This document shows, in pieces, positions 20,402 to 31,845 of a DNA stretch of 64,000 nt. The stretch is from Nipponacmea schrenckii (taxonomy: Eukaryota > Mollusca > Gastropoda > Lottiidae), in assembly GCA_030562195.1 (NCBI GenBank), contig CM060203.1, forward strand, positions 1,502,208 to 1,566,207. The letters run 5' to 3'. Position numbers and translations under genes: made by a program. The first letter of the stretch is position 1. Each line of letters begins with the position of its first letter. A model generated the notes under the pieces. It was not told where the DNA came from. It was given only the letters and a program-made list of their open reading frames with translations, and searched no databases.

Positions 20402-21972
20402 TTATTCTTTTTGACCCGGGGCTTTTGTTTCTTAATTGTCATATTCCTGATTGCTCGTTGATAAAATATTGGTCCCATTGTTCATTGCCGATCTTACAGT
20501 TTTGCTTACAACGTTTCCTTAGGGTAGCGACATAATTAAATTAGTCATTACAACGTTATCTGCACATTTAACCCATACTTTCAATATAGGGTTGGAATGC
20601 CCGTGGGTTGACATAATAAAACTGATAATAAGGGGACACTATAGTATTAACGGTGGTTATGAAGTTGTTATGAAATCCGTGAAGTCATTCACAATCATCA
20701 ATAATAAAATGATATATATTTGATTGACAAAAGATATTTAGCTAAGATTTGAAAATGTTACATCGTTAATCAGTTAACTAAATTGAATAATGGGCAACCC
20801 AGTTGCACGATTACATGCCACTTGTTGCTTCTTCCAAAGTATCTAGATTTCAATAAACTTTAATTCATCACCCTTCTATTACGACTTAATCGAATCGTAA
20901 ACTTGTTAACTTCATTTCAATTCATCTTCTTTGAATTAAACAAAACTTCATTTCATAACCACGATGTCAGAAAGGGTCCTTAACTGTGAACCGAAGTGGT
21001 TATCCTCGTAAAAATGTGTTATATTCTTTCTATCTTTCTATTTCTAGTATTGGTACTTGACCATTTAAGAAAATGAGGAAGCCGAGCGGATACACATTTT
21101 TTTCTTAATTTGATTCTTGCCCCCTCCTCCTAAACCCCCCTTCCGTTGAAATTTCACTGTACTTAGCTCGAAGAAATATAGCGAAGTGGTTTAGTTACAG
21201 GAACCGTCTAAAAGAGTTTATTATGATAACAAAGTGTACCTCTCTAGATTAGTATGGTATATCTAATCTCTTTGATTAACGCGGAACTAATAATTAAAAC
21301 CATTAGATTCTAGCATCAATACACCTGCCAACCCGTCCACATATAATAGGCCCAGTATAAGATAGACCTATATGTTTACAGAATCGAAATTCACCAGTCA
21401 TTTGAGAATGAATAGCAATTATCGTAGTTGCTAAATGAACGAGGGAAACCAAATCATGTATAGTATCGGACGCTCTTGAAACATGACCTAACCCACCCTT
21501 TTCTCTATAAGTCTTTTTCCCTTGAGACCAAATCACAGATCACAATTTTCATCTGTTAAAAACTTTATATATCGAAAATGAACCCAACGATACTGTTTTG
21601 TTACAACAACTTGTTTTAGAGGGATGAGAGGTTTAAGACTGGTAGAATATTTTCTATCTCCATATCGAATGGAAGCAACCGTGACAAATTGCTGCAATCT
21701 GTTGTTTATTTAGAGAGGTTGGTTTCAAGCGGGTGTACACAAATTGTTGAAGTTATCTGAACCAAAATTACCTGGAGGGTGTCGAGATTCATACTTCTAT
21801 CTTTACACTATTATAGACTCTATTTACAGTTTTTTTTACTGGTAAAATACAGGAAATTCCGTTTCAAATTCAATAAACATCAGCAGGTATTTAAATAATA
21901 GCTTAATACAGTGGATATATATTATTTAATAACACCCATCCCCTCTCACAGGCCGTCATGGCAACACTAGAC
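20402..21972. other. Upstream region of gene B and intergenic DNA
   Basis: To about 20570 it shows patchy homology to the gene A promoter. Beyond that it is unique AT-rich sequence with no supported gene. A minus-strand frame at 21303-21536 has no recognisable features. Confidence 0.45.
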
Positions 21973-22905
21973 TAGTTTGATATACCGGGTATTTTAATAA
22001 CAGTTTAATATACCGGGTATTTTAATAACATAATATAGTGGGTATTTCAATAACAGTTTAATATACCGGGTATTTTAATAACAGTTTAATATACCGGGTA
22101 TTTTAATAACAGTTTAATATACCGGGTATTTTAATAACAGTATAATATACCAGGTATTTCAATAACAGTTTAATATACCGGGTATTTTAATAACATAATA
22201 TAGTAGGTATTTCAATAACAGTTTAATATACCGGGTATTTTAATAACAGTTTAATATACCAGGTATTTTAATAACATAATATAGTGGGTATTTAATAACA
22301 GTTTAATATACCAGGTATTTTAATAACAGTTTAATATACCAGGTATTTTAATAACAGTTTAATATACCAGGTATTTTAATAACAGTTTAATATACCAGGT
22401 ATTTTAATAACAGTTTAATATACCAGGTATTTTAATAACAGTTTAATATACCAGGTATTTTAATAACAGTTTAATATACCGGGTATTTTAATAACAGTTT
22501 AATATACCAGGTATTTTAATAACAGTTTAATATACCAGGTATTTTAATAACAGTTTAATATACCGGGTATTTTAATAACAGTTTAATATACCAGGTATTT
22601 TAATAACAGTTTAATATACCAGGTATTTTAATAACAGTTTAATATACCAGGTATTTTAATAACAGTTTAATATACCAGGTATTTTAATAACAGTTTAATA
22701 TACCAGGTATTTTAATAACAGTTTAATATACCAGGTATTTTAATAACAGTATAATATACCAGGTATTTTAATAACAGTTTAATATACCAGGTATTTTAAT
22801 AACAGTTTAATATACCAGGTATTTTAATAACAGTTTAATATACCAGGTATTTTAATAACAGTTTAATATACCAGGTATTTTAGTAACAGTTTAATATACT
22901 GTGTA
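21973..22905. repeat. 28-bp minisatellite, about 33 copies
   Basis: The unit is built on CAGGTATTTTAATAACAG. Copies on the left carry CCGGGT, copies on the right mostly CCAGGT. A shorter variant with ATAATATAGTGGGTATTT recurs near 22025, 22195 and 22270, showing higher-order duplication. No stable reading frame. Confidence 0.95.
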
Positions 22906-24450
22906 TTATTTTTTTATTCATTTTTACAGAAGACGAGTTAAGTCCTCGATATTTAATGAGTTTTACCTCCTTACCTCTTTTGCCTCCATGCTTAATGTTA
23001 AGTAGTGTCTTTAATTACTTCAAACTCAAATTTGCATAATTTACATTTTGTAGGAACATGGGTTGTTTACTATCGTTTGTGATATAAGGCGAATATTCTA
23101 AAATAAACAAGACCCCAATCTAACGGTCAGCATTGACATTCTCGTCGTAATGCTGCCATTACTGATTTCCCCGACCCACCATAAGCCCCTCCCCCCCCCA
23201 TACACACACCCCTCCCCTACACTTCCCTGGGGTGTCACGGCTACTAATTGCCAACAACACGTTAGTATTGTATATTAATATTCAGTCTTTAATCTCTGTT
23301 TCCTAAGTAAAACTTGTCCCGAGGGTCATGAATTTAATACACCCACAATCATTACACATCTTGTAACACTTGTAATTAGTAAGCCCTTGGGTGACTACTC
23401 TACTATAAACGGGCTAAGATGTTCTCTTATTGAAAGGCTGTAGTGAAGTAGATACACAACTTATATTATTGCAATTGTAAAGTACAATCAAGTACAGTAA
23501 AGTTTTCTGAATGATGTATGTATATCGAGGATACTGGTTGGATCAACTTGCACCGTTCCAATTTTGATGTCTATTATCCTTGCACTTAGTTTTATTAGAA
23601 ATACAGGAAACCTGGATTGACATTCAAATGTTGCAAATTGACATTCCCGATACACATAAAGAATTTAGAAAAACTTTTTACAAGCAATTTAAGTTATTAT
23701 ATTTGTATAGGGCTAGAACACACGGAACCCCCTTTCACGATGCTTAGGCGTTGACCCTTTCATAAATGAAATTAGACAACTCGACTGTGTTATCATATGG
23801 TAATGTACTCTATTGTCAATCTTAATAAACCGCCATAATGTAGATAAGCATATCTCAATTTCATTTCATATCAATTCATTTCCATACAGTGACATTAATC
23901 ATGTTATTATTATGTTGGTAATCCTGCAATTGCACAGAAAACCTGAAAAAGTCTGGCATTCCTTTGAAGATGCTGCACTTTCAATATGGATAAAAATATT
24001 AAGAAGCATATCTTTGTTGTTTGTCTTCCGCTTTCAATGTTATTAATATCAAAAGAAGTTAAAATCGACAAAGTTATGAGAGGAAATCTGGTAATTCTAT
24101 TCAAAGTGAACCCCCATTGTGACCGGAGTAGATTGGCGATTTTATAAGGATAAAACAGTTTTTGTTGGGGTTATTCAATACAGCTGTACAAACAGTTCAG
24201 GTATCTGAGGTTTTTCTAAGATCGACATTCTCAGCCCAATAACATATATCTCTTACGCTCAAACAGTCCAGGAATTCCTGCAACTATTCCTATCACTCTT
24301 CAGATATGTTTTGTGTATCTGTTTCGAGATGGAGGTTGTTGATTTGAAGCACATATCTAAGAGTAGAGCTGAGCAACAGGAAATTTGTTAGATTCATAGT
24401 GTGCTTACAGAAGGTATTTTGAGTAAAAGTCTTGGTCAATTCACAGCTTT
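22906..24450. other. Intergenic, no gene seen
   Basis: It includes a C-rich stretch at 23185-23220. Short frames on both strands at 23813-24104 overlap each other and look like chance. Confidence 0.45.
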
Positions 24451-24632
24451 AGAACCCCCTTTATAATATACGGTGTGTGTGAACATCTAAAGAACCCTCT
24501 CTATAATGTCCGGTGTGTGTGAACAGTTATAGAACCCTCTATATGTCCGGTGTGTGTGAACAGTTATAGAACCCTCTATATGTCTGGTGTGTGTGAACAG
24601 TTATAGAACCCTCTTTATGTCTGGTGTGTGGT
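24451..24632. repeat. 37-40 bp minisatellite, about five copies
   Basis: Units start AGAACCCTCT and contain GGTGTGTGTGAAC. The two left units are 40 bp and the following ones 37 bp. Confidence 0.85.
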
Positions 24633-24736
24633 ACCGTGGAAGGTTTTATATATTGGCATACAACAGACTGTTACCCTATTTGAAGTTCTTGCTCTCTAGG
24701 CATCTGGCACCTTATGGTCATCTCAGAACTTCCATT

Positions 24737-24997
24737 GGAGCCGCGGTGACTCAGTGAGTTAGGCGCTATCTTGATAATCCTAGGATCCAGGTTCATCCCG
24801 ATAAAGCGTCCAGTCGTTCCGATGGGGCAATAAACCGAGGTCCAGTGTGCTACAGACACAGTTGTTACACAGTTTGATATAAAAAATAGGTGGGCTTATT
24901 CCGCTGTCATTGCAAATTTTCCTTCACTGTTCTTCTTCGTCTTCATAAGTTGCAGAAGAGTAGGACGTAAAACTCCATGAATTGCATTTCATTTTAT
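24737..24997 (+). mobile_element. Full-length tRNA-derived SINE, type 1
   Basis: The head GAGCCGCGGTGACTCAGTGA has an A-box, with GGTTCATCCC at the B-box position (24790). The body has CAATAAACCGAGG and the end GTAAAACTCCATG. Ten bases before the element (AACTTCCATT) recur after it with one mismatch (AACTTTCATT, 24998-25007), a likely target-site duplication. The 5' TTGAGCC boundary is approximate. Confidence 0.75.
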
Positions 24998-25007
24998 AAC
25001 TTTCATT

Positions 25008-25941
25008 TTCTTTTTATTAAACATTTGAGCCAGTGTGTATTTATTGTGATGTTTGGACACAATCACACCTTGTAAACAGATGCTTCGTAATATTATCTAA
25101 ATAAAAATTAGCCAAAGAGTTACATCCCCTTGTCGTCTGGTCCAGTTTATGATAGGTTTCCTTGGCAACTAAATACAACCATATTAGCTGCACGTGAGTT
25201 TATTTACAGGAATGTACGGTATTAAAAACGGTTGTATTTAGCATTATCACGTGGAGCAAATCCGATATTCGTTACCTGGTCGACACCTTAACACCGGCGA
25301 ATCTGACTGTCATCGGAAACGTCTACTCGGATATTGGTTTCCGAAAGACTAGACGGATTTCCTTGCCAGTTACACAATATGAGTGCTGAAATACCCGCAC
25401 AATGATAAATAGGTCCTAACTATCGAAGCACAATATGACATCGAACTTTAATTGAATACTACGAAATAAATTTAAGTTTAAATTTAAAAATCAAAGTGTA
25501 TTACAGTTGAACTGAACCTTCAGAATATCGTTAAAAACATTAGGCTTTCCTATATTATTAGGCTGGAAAATTGGATTTGAAAATTCGATCGACATGCCAT
25601 TATTATATCCGATTCAATTTTTAACTAAATCATATTTATTTAATTCAAACTGTGTCTTGATTGAAGATGGTAGACGCCAGACGTCCGGTGATGTATGAAT
25701 GTGTGCGTTGTATTGATGATCACGTACCATACGTCGCTATGTCCACCTTTACGGTACGGAATTCTTGACATTATAGGCCGGATACACCAACAATCTGTTT
25801 TGTCCGATATTCTAGATTACGCTTCGTGCTTTTCTTCCTATTAAAAACATCCGTAACTGGAAGTCGGAGCCACGACTTAAAACATGGTCTTCCTTAGTAT
25901 GAAGGAGATATGGTTATATCTCAAGATGTGGACCTATATTA
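25008..25941. other. Intergenic, no gene seen
   Basis: Unique AT-rich sequence. It would be the promoter region of the candidate exon at 25942, but no TATA box or other site is evident. Confidence 0.4.
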
Positions 25942-26028
25942 ATGGCGAGTGCGGCGCAAAACTCTTCTTACAATTTCGAATCACCTGATTGTGAAGTCTA
26001 CTACCACTGGCAGGAATCTGGTTTTGGG
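25942..26028 (+). CDS. Candidate first coding exon, unknown protein
   Basis: An ATG opens 29 codons (MASAAQNSSYNFESPDCE and on to ESGFG) ending at a good donor, GGG/GTAAGA. The stretch is richer in mixed-property residues than the surrounding frames and has one N-glycosylation sequon (NSS). Beyond the donor the same frame becomes Phe/Ile/Lys-rich, as intron translation does. I could not identify the partner exons or the family. Possibly the extracellular N-terminus of a membrane protein, but this is only a guess. Confidence 0.25.
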
Positions 26029-27898
26029 GTAAGACGGTGGGGGTCAGCGAACTTTTCAATAATGAGATCATATCTTCACCCGAATAGCCAATCCTTTTTT
26101 TTAATTGAAAGCGTTACCCGAATGCCATTTCCTATAACTTTACTTTACATATTCAAAAAAATATTCAAATCGAAGCCTTATTACCATGTTCTTAAACTAT
26201 ACTTTACATATTTCAAAAAAGTTGAAATTGCTACCCGAAATCTTAACTAAAAAATTGGTATCTCTGCTCGGATGTTATTCCCTAAAACTATATTTTATAT
26301 TTTGGAAAATGGAAACATTAACTGGCATTGAAAAGGTTGGTCTTAGTCGGATCGTGATTCACCGAATATCTGAAATATTTATCCTATTTTGTTCTGTATT
26401 GGTCGGGGATTTGTCGGGCTCCTCGGTCTAGGGAGCGTTATTTTACGACACAAACTTTTAACGTGGTTATAGGGATATATCTTTAATCATACACATTATA
26501 ATAGTATCTTTCAAACCCACAAACATTTCAAAGCTTCTAATTAGCATGTTTCTCCATATTTATTGTATATACAGCTATAGTAAACAAACTTAATGATTGG
26601 TATTTCTGTGAATTGTTTCATCTGTATGAGAATATAAACGGTGGTATAGGAACACCTCCTGCAAGTTTATGAGAATTTGATTGGAACTTTATTTCTTTAA
26701 TTGATTCTCAACTTGAACAGCTTGACTTTTACTTTATTACAGACGTAAATCTTACACTTACAGCCTCCTTGTACATGTCAAAACTAAACTGAATTCTTAT
26801 TGCAGTTAATTGTTTCTTAGTTTAAACTATCCGATGTAAATACTTTTGGTAAAAAAAAAGAAATCATAACTTAAGATCGTAATTTTTAACATATGATGAT
26901 ATACAACGCAGAATCTTTAATTGAAATGAATAAATGAAACGCGGTGTTACGTACTTGTATTCGTTAATTCTTATCTAATGAAGACACGGCACATTCAGTG
27001 CCATGAAGACGAAGAGAGGTGGGGGGGGGGGGGTTATTGTAGACTCTTCCCCACTCCCAACTATCGGGTTAACTAAAATATGATTAACAGTAGTGTCTTG
27101 GTCTAGTATTGTGAGATAGTTATATTTAATCGCAGTTAAACATAACAAAGTCGTTTGATCAATTTATATTCTAGTCTGATTGGAAGGTATCGGCGGATGC
27201 AAACAAAGGATCATAATAGTGTTACCCGACAACTAGATAATCTTTCTCAAGTGGTATTGGAGAATGATACTTATTGCTGCATATATTGATTTCAATAAAT
27301 AAAGACCCGAGAACGTTGGTTGAACGTCGCTTAAATTAAGTTAGCAATTGTAATACATTTAGAATTAGTTTATTTTATGAATTTTAAATTAGTCAAGGTT
27401 TCAGGGGCTAAACTGAAACAAAGAGTATTGCTTTGATAAAAGATCATTTAGGGTTTGAAGGAAATGAAATGATTTTAGTTTTACGCCATATTCTTCTTGC
27501 TGTGCAACGAGTGAATTTTGGCCAGAACATCGGCATACGTTTACCCTTCTCCGATCTCCAAATGTAGAGGACGCTTTAATGTTGGCTTGAAGAGATGAGG
27601 AGAATCTTAACATGTTTATGGAACATCATCTTTAAGGCCCTAAAGAAAGTGGAAACATTACTTGGGGTTGTGAAGAGAAGATATAGATAGGAAGTAAGTA
27701 CAGCAATCTGAACTGAAACATACAGTAGTGTTTGGATTAGACGTTAACAATGTTAACTGTACACGAAGCCTTGATGATGTTTGGTATTATTTTGTTTGTA
27801 AACATTGGGTAGATATTGATGGTATGACCTCTACACCCAATCAGCCCAGTTAATCATCACCAGCCTTATTATACTCTACATCTTTTATAACAAACTTC
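26029..27898. other. Intergenic or intronic, no exon seen
   Basis: AT-rich sequence with a poly-G run near 27020-27033. No exon with convincing splice sites was found. Confidence 0.4.
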
Positions 27899-27909
27899 TT
27901 ATATCAATA

Positions 27910-28069
27910 TTAAAGATCCCTCGACAGCTGGCAATCGCAAATAGGAAGGCTACTATCACTGTCCTGGCAAAATTTACCTCATTGCATATTACACGGCGTT
28001 GTCCGTCTTCATTATTCTATAAAGTGTAGAAGAGTAGAAATTAAAACTCCATTCATTTCATATCATGTT
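27910..28069 (+). mobile_element. 5'-truncated type-1 SINE with 11-bp target-site duplication
   Basis: The copy starts within the body (TAAAGATCCCTCGACAGC) and ends with TTAAAACTCCATTCATTTC. It is bracketed by TTATATCAATA at 27899-27909 and 28070-28080. Truncation at the 5' end and the exact duplication are typical of LINE-driven insertion. Confidence 0.8.
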
Positions 28070-28080
28070 TTATATCAATA

Positions 28081-31000
28081 GCATGACATAGAGAGCTCTC
28101 TAGGACCGATATATTTTTCTCACTAATCTGGAGATTTATCTCGACATCGAAACAATATTTTTTAATTAAAATTATCTATTCATCCATGTCTTTAATGTAT
28201 ATAGGTGGGGATGGCATGGAAACAGTTACCGTAGATTTGGACAATCTGTTTGATTCTAAAAAAAAAGACAATGGGAAAATAGGCGTATTTTTTGCAATCT
28301 GTGTGACGTTAGAAACACATTTTCTATAATCTTACATATGTAGATATGCACCATATGCTGAGTAGCATTAAAAATTGCGTGGGCGTTTCTTATCATGTCT
28401 GGCTGTCTAATTACGGAGTAGACTGGTAGAGATATAACTGATGATATGATACAGATAATGAAATAAAAACATCAGTGCAACTTGATCTTTCTAATTTTAT
28501 TTGCCAGCCATATTATTAAGGTTTAGGAAGGTGGTTTCATACCTGTAACAATAAAGTATGCGACTCTTTAAACCTTGTGCTTTGTTTTAACGACAACCGG
28601 GTACACGTTACGCGAGTGCTGGACATCTGCCTTACCCCCAATCACACCATCCCACAATAGGCTGAACAAGTTAATTCTCTTCACATATGCAACTAAGACA
28701 GAGTAGGTTATTGTCCTAAAATGTTTATCCTTGCACACAACAATGCGTTCTCTGTCTTAATAAGTTCGTAAAGGACAGATATGTTAAGCTCTATGTACAA
28801 TGGTACACTGGTAACATTTTAGGAATCAACTGTAAACAAAACAAGTGAATACACGATGTTTCCAAATTTTTCCAACAATAATGATATTGTATTCAGGATA
28901 AAAAAAAAATTCTGGATACAATTTGATTTGTGTCCTTTTTTTCCTGAAATGTAACTTGTCTGAGACTCTTATGTTTATTTTTTGGTAGAGTTTTCAATCT
29001 ATAATGACTGGAAAGTAGTATATGAAGCTGCTAGTTGAATGGATATCGCAGGTTTTAAAGTGCTGTTTGAACGAAATGCAGGGGCGATGTTTTATTGATG
29101 CTTTACCCCAGTACATTTGAATATGATCCATCAGATCACTTTAACCTGGTAAAATTAGTAGATAAATCAAACCTGAACGATAAGGGAAGTATTTTAATAG
29201 AAACCAGGTGAGATATGAGAGATAGACTACTGTTAATATTGATATAAGTTCAATTGGTTATCAGAATAATAAAACTTATTACCAATCTACTGTGGAATCG
29301 TTAGTCGCTTAACCAAGATTCATAAGGTGATAGGGGGCCGCCTTTATGAAACACTCGCTGTAGCCAAATTAGGATTGAGATGGGAGTGGGGAGAGGTTAA
29401 TTGACATATAACTCTGTCGACTGATACACCCGTCACTTACATAGTGATTGGTTAGATACAGCGTGCAATTAAATTCACTGAAACATAGTGCACTTAAATA
29501 ATCAATTGTCGGTCGTGATATATTCTGTTTCTTTTTAATCCAATTTAACAATGCTGTTAGTGGCGCTGATCGTGTGGAAACCATTTTCACCCTCTACTAC
29601 ACGCTGTATATATCAGTTTGCCCATAAAGTATATGCAGTTGACTTCACAGTACTAAACAGTTATAAGGAATATGTTTGTCGCAGAGTTCACTGCTAATCT
29701 AAGAACAAAATATGATTGGTATATATATATATATATATATCTCAACAGATGTAACTCTAAATATTAAGAAGTCAGTTGTTGCTCAATCAATGGGAGTGGT
29801 GAAACGTTTTTGCACGTAGTATGTTGGTTGGTGTTGGATAAGATATAATTAAGCTACCTTATTTAATTGATAAGATGACCTTATGTACAATAATTAGATG
29901 TGATCAGATAGACTGTATTGTTACCTCACAAGCCCTGGGTTCTTTTCCACCGAATTGTTGCTAGAGGTGAAGGTCGTCAAGTTCATAGATTGACCACTGG
30001 ACACCGGTTTGTGTCATGATGTCGACGCGTGTTTTAGAAACGAACGAACGAATGAATGAATGAATGAATGTTTGTGCCTAAAATCTACCATCAGGTCAAT
30101 ATTCAATATATGTATTTCCAAACTACATTGTACTTGAACCAAATGTAATTAACAATAAATCTAGTGTAGTCGATCAATTTGCTTGGACTTCATACCGCAG
30201 TACTAAAAACGTACAGAAGTGAATGCTGAGGTATTCGAAAGGATGCTCCAAGGCAAATCAAATCTCAAATACACAAAGAATATCTAACGGTAATGCGAAT
30301 CCAAGCCAGACAATTCTGTTAATCAAATGGTAATATTGGGAGTAAAAGTTATATAGAAGTGGACAGCTCCTAAGGAAAGTAACATCAGGTTTTTCAAATG
30401 AGTTAGCCTTGTCTGCTCCGTCCTATGTATTGTATAGAATATATATGTTTCATGCAAGCCCCGTGTTACATTATCATTAAATAATGCCGAGGTGAAACAT
30501 CGTGCTGATGAAAGATAGTTGACAGTTTTGCCAATCCAGGCTTTACAAAGAATTTCGTATTGAATTTGAATATGAAGGATATTGCTATAGCAAAATGATA
30601 GAATGTAATTAGAAGATCTGATTGTTTCTCTATGAGGTGTTCACCTAGAGCAGGGATACGGTATACTGCAAGGGGAATACACTACACCTTCTTTATTTAT
30701 TATCGTTATAAACTATATTTATTGAAATTACCATGGAGCAGATTAAATCAATATTCGCTGTTTATTTTTAACAGATTTCAGTTCGTCTTGACCTTCGTTA
30801 ATTTCCTGTTGATACTATTTATACCTGCTGTATTTTTTTTTAAGATATCGTACCATATTACTGTTATATTATCTTTGAGATTAACGTTTTGGGGTGTTGC
30901 TCAGGTTTTGCGATTTCTAACTTGGTTTTCTGCATTATTGAAATAAAAAAAACAGCGAATTTTCTCAGTTGAATTTTGCTGTATTTTGATGCACAATCCC

Positions 31001-31110
31001 CAACAGGAAATGTGCGTTAACATTCATTCAAAGCCAGGCGTTTAAAACACAATTACTCTACGATTAGTTAATAAAGTTTTGAAGATACTAATTATAATAT
31101 TAATAATAAA
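28081..31110. other. Intergenic, no gene seen
   Basis: It contains an (AT)n microsatellite at about 29719-29740 and a (GAAT)n run at about 30042-30070. A 104-codon plus-strand frame at 30632-30946 is hydrophobic and T-rich without recognisable domains. I reject it as a gene. Confidence 0.45.
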
Positions 31111-31285
31111 CTCTTTATTTTACATGGGTCAGAATTAGGCCCAAAACACAAGGACATGGTCCTGTCTAGCATTCAGCCCATAGAGACAAACATAGACTCT
31201 TTATTTTACATGGGTCAGAATTAGGCCCAATACACAAGGACATGGTCCTGTCTAACATTCAGCCCATTAAGACTATCTAAGGCTT
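31110..31285. repeat. Two-copy 86-bp tandem duplication
   Basis: CTCTTTATTTTACATGGGTC occurs at 31111 and 31197 with about 80 bp of shared downstream sequence, including AGGACATGGTCCTGTCTA. A few substitutions separate the copies. Confidence 0.85.
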
Positions 31286-31517
31286 GAGGAATAAAAATAT
31301 ATCAAAATACTAATCAGTTGATTATGAAATGTTGAACCTATCCATCTTTAAGAGCAGATAAAGTCTATGGAATGTTAAGTCGTGATCTATCAAAACAAAT
31401 ATAAGTTGAAGGTGATGAATTTCTGTCGATTGATGTTCTATCGCCAATCTAACATATTTCATTACACTTTATTATGTTTCTCTTTCTTAAACAATGCCAA
31501 CTGATTCTTAAATATTT

Positions 31518-31845
31518 CTGATCGGATTATTAGATTTGCCGTGTTCGGCAACACGTAATTAAACCACGTTGCGACTTAAATGTGTTCACTCGGCACCAAT
31601 TCGAAGTGTTGGATAATTAGATTTGCCGACTTGATTCGGGACCATTTTCGGCTACATGTAAAGAAGCCAATCCGCGACTTGATGTGCACACTCGGCACCA
31701 CTTTCAAAGAGTTGGATCATTGAATTTGCCGACTTGATCTTGAAACGTTTTCAGCTGCATGTATTGAAGGCAGTCCCACTTAGTCCACATAGTCTAATTT
31801 GTATGTATTTGAGTATGAATGGGAGGATTCGAGTGAATCGGCACC
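31518..31845. repeat. Diverged tandem repeat of about 90-100 bp
   Basis: Three units share GATTTGCCG, TTCGGC, GCGACTT and ACTCGGCACCA words at 31531, 31618 and 31721. A related word in inverse orientation (GGCACCGATTCACTCG) occurs at about 37380, so the family is dispersed. Confidence 0.6.

Noticed and set aside
24737..24810. tRNA gene at the head of the SINE (also at 56056 and 14100-14170)
   Set aside because: A- and B-box words are present but there is no acceptor-stem pairing, and the sequence continues into a SINE body with target duplications.
30632..30946. 104-codon hydrophobic plus-strand frame
   Set aside because: Translation of T-rich DNA gives Phe/Leu/Ile; no topology pattern or homology is recognised.
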